A DNA stretch of 64,000 nucleotides from Stieleria maiorica (lineage in GTDB: Bacteria; Planctomycetota; Planctomycetia; Pirellulales; Pirellulaceae): NCBI RefSeq assembly GCF_008035925.1, contig NZ_CP036264.1, forward strand, positions 2,600,443-2,664,442, given 5' to 3'. Positions 54,366 to 63,273 of this stretch are shown here, piece by piece. Within the stretch, counting starts at the first letter, position 1. Every line of letters begins with the position of its first letter. Below the pieces are notes generated by a model. The model did not search any database and was not told the DNA's origin. It saw only the letters and a list, made by a program, of their open reading frames with translations. The translations under genes and the position numbers were made by a program.

Positions 54366-55303
54366 TTCGTACGCCGCAGAATGTTGCGACGGGGGCGATC
54401 GACCATGAGACCATCCAGGGACGACTGCACCGCTGCCAACTGTCCGGTGATCCGCTGGCGCAACGACTCGCTGTCGCGAAGGCTCTGCGGTGCGACACCG
54501 TCAATGACTCGGCGAGCCCGGTCGACGACCTGGTCCAGCTCTTCGTTGGACCGGATGTTGAGTCGCTGGAACCGGTCAAAGAACTCGGCAAAGTTCTCGA
54601 TCGCGGAGTCACGGAACACCTTGGGCTTGCCGTCATCGTTGCCAGTCAGCCGTTCGGAGAGGTGCTCGACCATCTTGTTGAGTTCGTCGATGAACGCCGC
54701 TTCGGCCAATTGCACCGCTTCGTCGAACCGGCTTTTGACGCGATTGCATTCCTGCTGGTACAGCTCAGGATTGAGCCGACGCAGGTAGTCGGGCGGTTCC
54801 ACGCTGGGGAATTCCCAGCCGATCTCGAACAAGCCCCGTAGAGTGTCCGGGTAATCGCTTTCGCAGTACAGATCGCCGAGACGATCCCGGGCCTCGTACT
54901 TCAGCTCGTCAAAACGGCCGTCCAGGGCCGCGACGGCTTCGGCCAGCTCGTCCCGGAAGCTCTGCATCCGGCCATCGATCTGATCGACCGATGCTTGGGG
55001 AACCAGCCGGAGCCCCGGTTCCGGGAACGGCAACGTCGCGCCCTTGAAGTACGCGGTCGCTTGCGTGCGAACCGAGGTGACGGCGCGAAAGCTCGCGTCG
55101 CCGGTGTCGATCAGCTTTTTTCCAGCGCTGATGTACTTGCCTTCGGCATGGAACGTGTCCGCCGCCAAGGCCTTCTGCTCGGACGACAGCGATTTACGCG
55201 TCCCGAACCAAGTGAACGACAACCGCATCGCGGCCATCGTCGTGCGAAGTTTGCCACCGTGGTCTCTTGTTGCCGCGGGGGCGTCTTCGAGTGTTTGTTG
55301 CAT
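54362..55303 (-). CDS. Conserved hypothetical helical protein (313 residues)
   Basis: Starts MQQTLEDAPAATRDHGGKLR with AAGGAAA at the right distance; the frame open to 55507 has no other good start. Mostly helical: FGTRKSLSSEQKALAADTFH, then LEAEAV-like helices (RDELAEAVAALDGRFDELKY) and RRLNPELYQQECNRVKSRFD. The region about 230-300 (FFDRFQRLNIRSNEELDQVV) continues this pattern, so a long alpha-helical or coiled-coil protein is likely. A second copy starts at 63337. It follows the AAA ATPase gene after a 92-base gap with a stem-loop. Confidence 0.7.
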   Translation of the reverse strand: MQQTLEDAPAATRDHGGKLRTTMAAMRLSFTWFGTRKSLSSEQKALAADTFHAEGKYISAGKKLIDTGDASFRAVTSVRTQATAYFKGATLPFPEPGLRLVPQASVDQIDGRMQSFRDELAEAVAALDGRFDELKYEARDRLGDLYCESDYPDTLRGLFEIGWEFPSVEPPDYLRRLNPELYQQECNRVKSRFDEAVQLAEAAFIDELNKMVEHLSERLTGNDDGKPKVFRDSAIENFAEFFDRFQRLNIRSNEELDQVVDRARRVIDGVAPQSLRDSESLRQRITGQLAAVQSSLDGLMVDRPRRNILRRTK

Positions 55304-55335
55304 GAGATGATTTCCTTCGGTGGTGGGTAGATACG

Positions 55336-55367
55336 AAAACAGCCCACCGCGGTGACGGGGGGCTGTT
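55336..55367 (-). terminator. Stem-loop between AAA and 313-residue genes
   Basis: AACAGCCC/GGGCTGTT (55338-55345 with 55360-55367) followed on the minus strand by TTCG. Weak T-run, so possibly an attenuator. It is conserved in the inverted copy at 63274-63302. Confidence 0.55.
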
Positions 55368-55395
55368 GGGCAAAAACAAGGAGTTGCAATCCGGG

Positions 55396-56886
55396 TCAGT
55401 TTTCCGACGGTTCGCTGCGGGAGACGCCGTGCCGGGACGCACGGCGTTTGGGGCGATGCTGGTAGATGCCGGACTGATCGGCGTCCAGACAGCGCCCCGA
55501 CGCCCACTTACGGAGCCTTTCGATCGATTCCGCCGACGTGACCGCCACGGGAACGACGTTGCTTGCTGCCTGAACCACGGGGACATCGAGCAATGCCGCC
55601 AGCCGGCAGCACGCCCTGATTTCTGCGCCGGTCCAGTTGTCGTCGGCAGGCTTCCGCTGATCGGGTGGCAGAGCGAACAGCTCCAGATACAGCGACCAGA
55701 TCGTGTCTTTCTGCTCGCGGCCCGGCAGGTCGACAAAGAAGACACCGTCAAAGCGTTCGCTGCGGCTGAATTCCGGCGGCAGCTTTGACGCGTCGTTGCT
55801 GGTGCAAACCACAAACACGTCGGATTCGTGATCGTTGAGCCAACTCAAGAACGTGCCGAACATCCGCGATGAGACGCCGCTGTCGTTGCTGCCTGATCCA
55901 CCGACGCCCGAGAACGCCTTTTCCGCTTCGTCAAGCATGAGCACGCATGGTGCCATCGCATCAACGATCTGCAAGGCTTGCCGCGTTCGTTCCTCGGATT
56001 GGCCGACGAGCGAGCCCATCAGGCTGCCCACGTCCAGCTGCAACACGGGCCGACCGACTTCTTTTCCCAGTGCTTTGCAGAACTCGCTCTTGCCGCAGCC
56101 AGGCGGCGACAACAGCAACACGCCGCGGGGACGAACCAGTTTGTTTAGCTGACTCGATCGCAACAGGGACCGCCGCGTGAAGGCTTTCAGCGATGCCAGA
56201 CCGCCGAGGGCACTGAAATCCGCGTTGCCGCGATACAGCTGCAGAGTCCCCGCCTTGGTCAGCATCTGAGACTTCTGCTGCCACAGCGTTTCGGCCGTCA
56301 GCCGATTGTCTCGCACCAGCGACAGCGCAAACGCGTTCTCGGCTTCAAACCGGGTCAGTCCGGTCGCCGCATCGAGGACACGTTCGAATTGTGCCTCCTC
56401 GGGCTGTTCACCCGGCTCGGTGGCGATTGCCGCGGCGATCTCACGCAGCTGCTGACGGCTCGGCAGTTCGTGGTCGATCACCACGAACAGCTTTTCGAGC
56501 TCCACCGGAAGCTGCACAATCGGCGCCAGGACGACCAGAATCGTCCGGGTCTGCTTGCCGGTGATGACCTGGTGAGCGATGGCCTGGATGATCTCCGCGG
56601 ACTGCAGAAACCGGTGAAAGTTCTCCAGGACAACGACCGTCGTCTGGTCGTCTTCGGACAGCAGGCTGGCGACGCCGACGGCAGCCAGCGGATCACTGAC
56701 GTCCTGCTCGACGGTTTGACCGCCGCAGCGCAGGCCGGCGGCGATATTCCAACTGGCCATCCTCCAGCCCTCTCGCTGGCAGAGCTGGCTGATTTCATCG
56801 ATCGCATCGACATGTTCGTGTGATGTGATCCAGATTCCGGAGAAGCACGCGCGCACGAACTCCTCCATTCGCTTGGCGAGCGACAT
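55396..56886 (-). CDS. Ycf46-like AAA ATPase, copy A
   Basis: 496 residues. The first 230 form a degenerate P-loop-like domain (VRACFSGIWITSHEHVDAID, TVVVLENFHRFLQSAEII), as in Ycf46 of chloroplasts and cyanobacteria. The C-terminal AAA module has Walker A SPPGCGKSEF (about 260), GSLVGQSEERTRQALQI, Walker B CVLMLDEAEKAFSG (about 315), and sensor/arginine-finger region CTSNDASKLPPEFSRSERFD. The ATG at 56886 has GGAG upstream. Expected to remodel protein complexes; in this operon possibly the substrate handler for the ubiquitin-like system. Copy B at 61755-63245 differs by about ten residues. Confidence 0.88.
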   Translation of the reverse strand: MSLAKRMEEFVRACFSGIWITSHEHVDAIDEISQLCQREGWRMASWNIAAGLRCGGQTVEQDVSDPLAAVGVASLLSEDDQTTVVVLENFHRFLQSAEIIQAIAHQVITGKQTRTILVVLAPIVQLPVELEKLFVVIDHELPSRQQLREIAAAIATEPGEQPEEAQFERVLDAATGLTRFEAENAFALSLVRDNRLTAETLWQQKSQMLTKAGTLQLYRGNADFSALGGLASLKAFTRRSLLRSSQLNKLVRPRGVLLLSPPGCGKSEFCKALGKEVGRPVLQLDVGSLMGSLVGQSEERTRQALQIVDAMAPCVLMLDEAEKAFSGVGGSGSNDSGVSSRMFGTFLSWLNDHESDVFVVCTSNDASKLPPEFSRSERFDGVFFVDLPGREQKDTIWSLYLELFALPPDQRKPADDNWTGAEIRACCRLAALLDVPVVQAASNVVPVAVTSAESIERLRKWASGRCLDADQSGIYQHRPKRRASRHGVSRSEPSEN

Positions 56887-56958
56887 GGTGTACTCCAAGG
56901 GGGTAGTTTGTTGACGATGGCGGCAGAGCGCCGTCGGGAAGAAGGCAATAGCCCGTGA

Positions 56959-57147
56959 TCACTCGCTGGCCCGCTGCTGCTGCTCGGTGGCAGCCTGATG
57001 AAACTCGGGTTTCAGTTGTTCGCTGGTCTGCTGGCCCAGAGCCTGCAACAGGGAGCGGCTCGCCTGCCGGCAGTCGCTTCCGGTGAAGCCGCTGGTTTCC
57101 ACGCGGGTGTTCCCATCGGGGGCGACGATGATTTCGATGGTTTTCAT
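56959..57147 (-). CDS. DUF2997 protein, copy A
   Basis: 62 residues: MKTIEIIVAPDGNTRVETSG, then FTGSDCRQASRSLLQALGQQ, a pattern I recognise as DUF2997. It overlaps the DUF1257 stop by four bases (ATGA). Role unknown; DUF2997 and DUF1257 often occur together with Ycf46-like ATPases. Copy B is at 61494-61682. Confidence 0.82.
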   Translation of the reverse strand: MKTIEIIVAPDGNTRVETSGFTGSDCRQASRSLLQALGQQTSEQLKPEFHQAATEQQQRASE

Positions 57148-57512
57148 GCGGCACCTCCGACCTGGACGGTGACCTTGATGGAACCATCGGCCAATTGCTG
57201 TTCCCGGACCGAGTGCCCCTGTTTCCGGGCCTCCAACTTGGCCCGCTCGACGGCGTAAGCCTGCATGAACTCGTCGAGCCGTTTGGGGTCTCCCCAACGG
57301 CCCTGGTAGTTGTCGTACTGGACCTTCCCGGTATTGAGCTCGCAGACGACCGGGTAGCGCCAGTCACGCAGCTGGACGCCCAGGCCGGACACAGTTTTGC
57401 TAAACAGCTTGAAGGTACCCTCACTGGGCGGCTGAAGCCCCAAGCGATTGCAGCCCTCCCGGACGGCGGCCGCATCGCGGATTTCGGTCTGAATTTCGAC
57501 GATGTGCGACAT
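57144..57512 (-). CDS. DUF1257 (Ycf35-like) protein, copy A
   Basis: 122 residues starting MSHIVEIQTEIRDAAAVREG, as in Ycf35 proteins, with GLGVQLRDWRYPVVCEL, YDNYQGRWGDPKRLDEFMQA and a final strand ADGSIKVTVQVGG. First gene of the leftward operon. Ycf35 and Ycf46 are conserved in cyanobacteria and red-algal plastids but their biochemistry is unresolved. Copy B at 61129-61497 differs at about six residues. Confidence 0.87.
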   Translation of the reverse strand: MSHIVEIQTEIRDAAAVREGCNRLGLQPPSEGTFKLFSKTVSGLGVQLRDWRYPVVCELNTGKVQYDNYQGRWGDPKRLDEFMQAYAVERAKLEARKQGHSVREQQLADGSIKVTVQVGGAA

Positions 57513-57729
57513 CTTAAGTGCTCCGAAAGCGAAAAAAATCAGGTTTCCGGGGGCAACACGCTCCCGTCACCCGTACGTAGCGCGATTGAAAGCAGAGTTA
57601 AGGCAGCGCACGAACTTCGTGGGAATCGAACGGAGTTTTCTCGACGCTTGCGGACTTTTTGGTGGATTTTGACCGTCTCGGTCTATTGGCGGAGATTGCT
57701 TTATCCCCCTTTTCCATCAAGGAAATCAC

Positions 57730-58770
57730 ATGTCTGTCAAGAAAAAGACACGATCGAAAAAGACCCCGAAACGAAAGGCCGCCAATGGAAAACGAAGCAA
57801 AGCGACACCGAAATCCACGCCGAAGAAAGCGAATTTTACGAAACGCAAGACGCCTGCGAAACCATTGCAGCAATCCTCTGACGAGGCGGATCAAAAGCCG
57901 ACCGAGCACGCTGAATTAGGGCCTCTGCCGACCATCGAGCACGCGATTGAGCGGTACGACCAGGTCACAGGTGTGACAGAGGAGTGTGGGATCATGCCGC
58001 TGAACTCGGAGTCGCAGATCCAACAGCTCTGCGAGTCGATCAAGTCTACGGGGCAAACCGTCCCGATCGATATCACCTCCGACGGCAAATTGCTCAACGG
58101 TCGGCATCGGCTGATCGCATGTTGTGCACTGGGAATTAGGCCTGAGTTTCGTATCGTCGATCCTCAGAGCCCCCTGCAACATGTATTGGCCGACACGAAT
58201 CAGCGGGAATACAACGCGGCAACCCGTGCATGGATCGCCCTGGAAATCGAAAAGTTGTTGCGATCACGTATTGGCGAGCCGAACGGAAAACCGGACGCTC
58301 AGTCAAATGACGACGGCGAAGAGGATGTCGAAGTTCTGGCCGAAATCTACGTTGGTGATGGGAAGTCGATTGAATTAGCCCCCGGTGAGACGGTACGCGA
58401 GGCCGCGATTCGCTTGGCCAGGTCATCACGATCCGCCGTCCGTCGATTGACGACCGTCCTTAACAAGGATCGTGCACTCGCCATACAAGCTGTCCATGGC
58501 GAGATCACTCTGAAGGACGCTGAACGGCAAACTGGAGAAGCCTCTCACGTGCAGTGCAAGCCCAAGATAGCTGAACGAAAGCTGGCAACTGGAGCAATCG
58601 AATACTCCTACGAATCACGATCCGCCATCGTGTTTCCGAAGCGGCGTCACAACGGAGAGCTGCGGAAGCTCATAGTCCTGTCAGAGCCAGCGAAGTCAAG
58701 AACTATGCGGGTGAAGACCGCCAAGTTCGCACGTCTTAAAGTGATAGAGTTTCTCATGTCCTCTGGTTGA
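57730..58770 (+). CDS. ParB/Srx-type nuclease-fold protein
   Basis: 346 residues. A basic, lysine-rich tail of about 60 residues (MSVKKKTRSKKTPKRKAANG) precedes a ParB-like domain: CGIMPLNSESQIQQLCESIK, TVPIDITSDGKLLNGRHRLI. A helix-turn-helix-like region follows (GETVREAAIRLARSSRSAVR, EITLKDAERQTGE). Such proteins bind DNA or act as nucleases/CTPases in plasmids, phages and islands; no ParA is seen nearby. It is divergent from the DUF1257 gene of copy A and lies in the spacer between the inverted copies. Confidence 0.75.
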   Translation: MSVKKKTRSKKTPKRKAANGKRSKATPKSTPKKANFTKRKTPAKPLQQSSDEADQKPTEHAELGPLPTIEHAIERYDQVTGVTEECGIMPLNSESQIQQLCESIKSTGQTVPIDITSDGKLLNGRHRLIACCALGIRPEFRIVDPQSPLQHVLADTNQREYNAATRAWIALEIEKLLRSRIGEPNGKPDAQSNDDGEEDVEVLAEIYVGDGKSIELAPGETVREAAIRLARSSRSAVRRLTTVLNKDRALAIQAVHGEITLKDAERQTGEASHVQCKPKIAERKLATGAIEYSYESRSAIVFPKRRHNGELRKLIVLSEPAKSRTMRVKTAKFARLKVIEFLMSSG

Positions 58771-58914
58771 CAAGTGCCCTCGATAGTCCAGTCGATCAAC
58801 ACGGCAAGCAACCGGTGAAAGTTCACACGCAAGTGCGGCTCGATCCGCTGAGTCCGTTCGGTACTTGTATCGTCCGGAATCCGAAAGAACAGCGCTTGCA
58901 GGTTCCCGCGACGA

Positions 58915-58946
58915 GCCTCAAACAAATGGTACCATTTGTTTGAGGC
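58915..58946. repeat. 32-bp perfect palindrome (copy 2)
   Basis: Perfect 16-base arms with the core ACAAATGGTACCATTTGT, related to 30302-30333. A second palindrome, TGCCGACAGGTCGGCA, lies about 75 bases further at about 59020, opposite to the order at 30 kb. Between 58771 and 59470 no gene is supported; a minus-strand frame at 58647-58925 is not convincing. Confidence 0.6.
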
Positions 58947-59473
58947 CTGAGTTCAGAACATCCGTGCGTCGTGAGCTTGGTGTCACCCAAAGCAATAATG
59001 CTGCCCCGGACCAGCTAGTGCCGACAGGTCGGCAGCAAATCGGCCAGTTGTCGGCTATTTGGCTGAAGTTACGGACACTAGCTGGGCTTCTGGACGCCCA
59101 TCGGACGCTTCCACCTGCTGGCAGATAACATCGAGGACGATATCGACCGGGAAGACGCCTGCGGTTCCCACAAAACCTGAAGTGCCCTTCTCCATCATTG
59201 TCACGTCCAACCTCGCAGAAACGAATTCTGTTCACGCGACAAGTGGGACTAATAACGCGCTGGATCTGTCGGATTTGAACACACTGCCAGACTCTTAAGG
59301 GGACTCTACCGAAAAACCCAGGTTTGGAGCTGAATAAGGGCGGTCACTACCGCGATACTTGTTGGGGCTTGCGAAGACCTTCGCGCCGAATCTATGCTTT
59401 ACTGCACAAAGAATCCGGGTGTTTTTGCATAAAACCCGGGGTGAAACGGAATCTTGTTAGGGTGTTTTCGGGC

Positions 59474-59519
<46 letters not shown>

Positions 59520-59650
59520 GTTAAAAAAGACTACTTTTTCTTATAGCCGAAACTGCCTTTTCAGTTACCGCTTGAGCGTCAAGCGTGCGGCGTTTCCACC
59601 GTGTTCCAAAACCGTACATACGGCTTTGGCTTCCACCGGAGACAAAACGC

Positions 59651-60889
59651 ATGCCCAGACTGACGAAATCTCTACCAAAGTACTGCAAGCACAAAGCGAG
59701 CGGACAAGCCGTCGTTACCATCGATAGTAAGGACCACTATCTCGGCCCCCACGGCAGCAAAACCAGCATCGCGGAATACGATCGCTTGATGGCAGAATAC
59801 CTGTCAAATGGTCGTTCACGCCCACTCCAGGATCATGAGACAGTTAAGGTTGCCCAAGTTATTCTGAAGTACTGGCGGCACGCCGAGCGGTACTACGTCA
59901 AAAACGGTAAGCAAACTCAAGAAGCCCATGCTATCAAGACGGTGCTGCGACCCGTTCGGCGTCTCTACGGCCAGCAGCCCGTAACGAATTTTGGACCGCT
60001 TGCACTCAAGGCGATACGTGACGAGTGGATCCGCGCCGGTCACTCGCGTGGCACGATCAATAAGAATGTGCAGCGAATTGTCCGCGTTTTCCGTTGGGCC
60101 GCGTCCGAGGAGCTCATTCCGGTCGAGATCCCTCAAGCCCTCTCTATGGTACCAGGGCTGAAAAAGGGGCGAACGGAAGCGAGGGAATCTAAACCGGTGC
60201 AGCCCATCGATTTAGGGATCGTCGAGCGAACGATGGAACACCTCTGCGGTGTTGTGCGCGACATGATCCGCCTTCAGCTACTGACGGGAATGCGTCCGGC
60301 TGAAGTTTGCTCTGTCCGCCCAGTGGACATAGACCGCAGGAACGATGTTTGGGAGTATCGTCCTGACGGGCACAAGACTGAGCATCATGGACGCGAACGC
60401 ATCGTCTACGTTGGTCCCGAAGGGCAGGCGTTACTCTCTCGATATCTTCTACGTCCCGATGACGCCTACTGCTTCTCTCCCCGTGACGCGGTCAAACAAC
60501 AAAACGAAGCGAAGCACGCAGCTCGCGTCACACCCCTGAATCAAGGAAGCCGTCCTGGCTACTGCCATGCCGGTTTGGCTGGCAAGAAAGCCAGACGCCC
60601 TCCGAGAGAGAAGTACGATACCAACAGCTATCGCCGTGCCATCCATCGAGCCTGCGACGCGGCGTTCCCACCCGAGGAGCCTCTTGAGGGCGATGCTCTA
60701 AAGATTTGGCAGTCGGAGCATCGCTGGTCTCCAAACCGCCTACGGCACACTCGAGGAACTGAAGTGCGAAAGCAATTCGGACTTGAAGCCGCCCAAGTGA
60801 TTCTCGGTCACGCTGCAGCCAATGTCACCGAGATCTACGCAGAGCGGGACGCGGAGAAAGCGCGAGACGTTGTCCGAAAGACCGGATAG
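59651..60889 (+). CDS. Tyrosine recombinase (phage/island integrase)
   Basis: 412 residues from the ATG at 59651, which has GGAG upstream. N-terminal SAM-like arm and core-binding domain, then the catalytic domain with Arg in LLTGMRPAEVCSVRP, the HxxR motif in NRLRHTRGTEVRKQF, His in ILGHAAANVTEIY and the nucleophile tyrosine in the same segment (TEIYAERDAEKAR). All catalytic residues are present, so it is probably active. Adjacent to a tRNA-Pro fragment, its likely target. Confidence 0.94.
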   Translation: MPRLTKSLPKYCKHKASGQAVVTIDSKDHYLGPHGSKTSIAEYDRLMAEYLSNGRSRPLQDHETVKVAQVILKYWRHAERYYVKNGKQTQEAHAIKTVLRPVRRLYGQQPVTNFGPLALKAIRDEWIRAGHSRGTINKNVQRIVRVFRWAASEELIPVEIPQALSMVPGLKKGRTEARESKPVQPIDLGIVERTMEHLCGVVRDMIRLQLLTGMRPAEVCSVRPVDIDRRNDVWEYRPDGHKTEHHGRERIVYVGPEGQALLSRYLLRPDDAYCFSPRDAVKQQNEAKHAARVTPLNQGSRPGYCHAGLAGKKARRPPREKYDTNSYRRAIHRACDAAFPPEEPLEGDALKIWQSEHRWSPNRLRHTRGTEVRKQFGLEAAQVILGHAAANVTEIYAERDAEKARDVVRKTG

Positions 60890-60946
60890 GGCACGATCGT
60901 TTTTGGTAGTTCATTGCAAAAACAAAATCCAACGTTTGTCACGAGC

Positions 60947-61060
60947 ATGAAAGGTTGCGTGCGGAAGGCGGGGCTCAGTGAATGCATCGACATTCACGCC
61001 GTTCGCTTTCGGGGCCACATCGGTGACCGGCATCCAAGGTTAATTCTGTCCGAAAAAGCG
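60947..61060 (+). pseudogene. Possible fragment of a second integrase
   Basis: A short stretch GCVRKAGLSECIDIHAVRFR contains a HAVR sequence as in the HxxR motif of tyrosine recombinases (usually preceded by a KAG...IH pattern). Nothing else of a recombinase is left. It ends exactly at the start of inverted copy B. Confidence 0.35.
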
Positions 61061-61128
61061 CTACGTACGGGTGATGGGAGCATGTTGCCCCCGGAAACCT
61101 GACTTTTTTCGCTTTCGGAGCACTTACG

Positions 61129-61497
61129 ATGTCGCACATCGTCGAAATTCAGACCGAAATCCGCGATGCGGCCGCCGTCCGGGCCGGCTGCAATCGCTTG
61201 GGGCTTCAGCCGCCCGGTGAGGGCACCTTCAAACTGTTTAGCAAGACAGCGTCCGGCCTGGGCGTCCAGCTGCGTGACTGGCGCTACCCGGTCGTCTGCG
61301 AGCTCGATACCGGGAAGGTCCAGTACGACAACTACCAGGGCCGTTGGGGAGACCCCAAACGGCTCGACGAGTTCATGCAGGCCTACGCCGTCGAGCGGGC
61401 CAAGTTGGAGGCCCGGAAACAGGGGCACTCGGTCAGCGAACAGCGGCTGGCCGATGGTTCGATCAAGGTCACCGTCCAGGTCGGAGGTGCCGCATGA
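61129..61497 (+). CDS. DUF1257 (Ycf35-like) protein, copy B
   Basis: 122 residues, MSHIVEIQTEIRDAAAVRAG to KVTVQVGGAA. It differs from copy A at about six positions (for example Ala for Glu at position 19, Asp for Asn in CELDTG). The upstream 70 bases are also conserved, so the promoter is duplicated too. Confidence 0.87.
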   Translation: MSHIVEIQTEIRDAAAVRAGCNRLGLQPPGEGTFKLFSKTASGLGVQLRDWRYPVVCELDTGKVQYDNYQGRWGDPKRLDEFMQAYAVERAKLEARKQGHSVSEQRLADGSIKVTVQVGGAA

Positions 61498-61682
61498 AGA
61501 CCATCGAAATCATCGTCGCCCCCGATGGGAACACCCGGGTGGAAACCAACGGCTTTACCGGAAGCGACTGCCGGCAGGCGAGTCGGGTCCTGTTGCAGGC
61601 TCTGGGCCAACAGACCATCGAAAAGCTGAAACCGGAGTTTCATCAGGCTGCCAACGAGCAGCAACAGCGGGCCAGCGAGTGA
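61494..61682 (+). CDS. DUF2997 protein, copy B
   Basis: 62 residues, four-base overlap with DUF1257 (ATGA) as in copy A. About five replacements relative to copy A, mostly in the C-terminal helix (SRVLLQALGQQTIEKLKPEF). Confidence 0.82.
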   Translation: MKTIEIIVAPDGNTRVETNGFTGSDCRQASRVLLQALGQQTIEKLKPEFHQAANEQQQRASE

Positions 61683-61754
61683 TCGCGGGCTTTTGCCTTC
61701 TTCCCGGCGGCATTCTGCCGTCATCGTCAACACACCACCCCCTTGGAGTACACC

Positions 61755-63245
61755 ATGTCGCTCGCCAAGCGAATGGAGGAGTACGTGCGCGCGTGCTTCT
61801 CCGGAATCTGGATCACATCACACGAACATGTCGATGCGATCGATGAAATCAGCCAGCTGTGCCAGCGAGAAGGCTGGAGGATGGCCAGCTGGAACATCGC
61901 CGCCGGCCTCCGCTGCGGCGGTCAGGCTGTCGAGCAGGACGTCAGCGACCCGCTGGCAGCCGTCGGCGTCGCCAGCCTCCTGTCCGAAGACGACCAGACG
62001 ACGATCGTCGTCCTGGAAAACTTCCACCGGTTTCTGCAGTCCGCGGAGATCATCCAGGCCATCGCTCACCAGGTCATCACCGGCAAACAAACCCGGACGA
62101 TTCTGGTCGTCCTGGCGCCGATGGTGCAGCTTCCGGTGGAGCTCGAAAAGCTGTTTGTCGTGATCGACCACGAATTGCCGAGCCGCCAGCAACTGCGTGA
62201 GATCGCCGCGGCAATCGCCACCGAGCCGGGTGAACAGCCCGAGGAGGCACAATTCGAACGTGTTCTCGATGCGGCGACCGGACTGACCCGGTTTGAAGCG
62301 GAAAACGCGTTTGCGCTGTCGCTGGTGCGAGACAACCGCCTGACCGCCGAAACCCTCTGGCAGCAGAAGTCTCAAATGCTGACCAAGGCGGGGACGCTGC
62401 AGCTGTATCGCGGCAACGCGGATTTCAGTACGCTCGGTGGCCTGGCGTCGCTGAAAGCGTTCACGCGGCGGTCCCTGTTGCGATCGAATCAGGTCAACAA
62501 GCTGGTTCGTCCCCGCGGCGTGTTGCTGTTGTCGCCGCCGGGCTGCGGCAAGAGCGAGTTCTGCAAAGCACTGGGGAAAGAAGTCGGTCGGCCCGTGTTG
62601 CAACTGGACGTGGGCAGCCTGATGGGCTCGCTCGTCGGCCAATCCGAGGAACGTACGCGGCAAGCACTGCAGATCGTTGATGCGATGGCACCATGCGTGC
62701 TCATGCTTGACGAAGCGGAAAAGGCGTTCTCGGGCGTCGGTGGATCAGGCAGCAACGACAGCGGCGTCTCATCGCGGATGTTCGGCACATTCTTGAGTTG
62801 GCTCAACGATCACAAGTCCGACGTGTTCGTGGTTTGCACCAGCAACGACGCGTCAAAGCTGCCGCCGGAATTCAGCCGTAGCGAACGCTTCGACGGTGTC
62901 TTTTTCGTCGACCTGCCGGGCCGCGAACAGAAAGACACGATCTGGTCGCTGTATCTGGAGCTGTTCGCTCTGGCACCCGATCAGCGAAAGCCTGCCGACG
63001 ACAACTGGACCGGCGCGGAAATCAGGGCGTGCTGCCGACTGGCGGCATTGCTCGATGTCCCCGTGGTCCAGGCCGCAAGCAACGTCGTCCCCGTGGCGGT
63101 CACTTCGGCGAAATCGATCGACAGGCTCCGTAAGTGGGCGTCGGGGCGCTGTCTGGACGCCGATCAGTCCGGCATCTACCAGCATCGCCCCAAACGCCGT
63201 GCGTCCCGGCGCGGCGTCTCCCGCAGCGAACCGTCGGAAAACTGA
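61755..63245 (+). CDS. Ycf46-like AAA ATPase, copy B
   Basis: 496 residues. Walker A SPPGCGKSEF, Walker B CVLMLDEAEKAF and the CTSNDASKLPPEFSRSERFD segment are identical to copy A. About ten substitutions, all outside these motifs (for example Tyr for Phe in MEEYVRACF, Lys for Glu in NDHKSDVF). Whatever role copy A has in the ubiquitin-like operon should be open to this protein. Confidence 0.88.
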   Translation: MSLAKRMEEYVRACFSGIWITSHEHVDAIDEISQLCQREGWRMASWNIAAGLRCGGQAVEQDVSDPLAAVGVASLLSEDDQTTIVVLENFHRFLQSAEIIQAIAHQVITGKQTRTILVVLAPMVQLPVELEKLFVVIDHELPSRQQLREIAAAIATEPGEQPEEAQFERVLDAATGLTRFEAENAFALSLVRDNRLTAETLWQQKSQMLTKAGTLQLYRGNADFSTLGGLASLKAFTRRSLLRSNQVNKLVRPRGVLLLSPPGCGKSEFCKALGKEVGRPVLQLDVGSLMGSLVGQSEERTRQALQIVDAMAPCVLMLDEAEKAFSGVGGSGSNDSGVSSRMFGTFLSWLNDHKSDVFVVCTSNDASKLPPEFSRSERFDGVFFVDLPGREQKDTIWSLYLELFALAPDQRKPADDNWTGAEIRACCRLAALLDVPVVQAASNVVPVAVTSAKSIDRLRKWASGRCLDADQSGIYQHRPKRRASRRGVSRSEPSEN

Positions 63246-63273
63246 CCCGGATTGCAACTCCTTGTTTTTGCCC

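Larger units (their letters stand above)
54640..57582 (-). repeat. Inverted duplication, copy A
   Basis: Sequence from here matches 61059-64000 in reverse complement with one length difference of a single base in the gap next to the AAA gene; by eye more than nine bases in ten agree. The outer left limit is only the limit set by the window end of copy B. Identity begins at CGCTACGTACGGGTGA upstream of DUF1257. Confidence 0.88.

Noticed and set aside
58647-58925. Minus-strand frame of 92 codons beginning in the 58.9 kb palindrome
   Set aside because: Start lies in a palindrome, it overlaps the 3' end of the ParB-like gene and has no recognisable motif.
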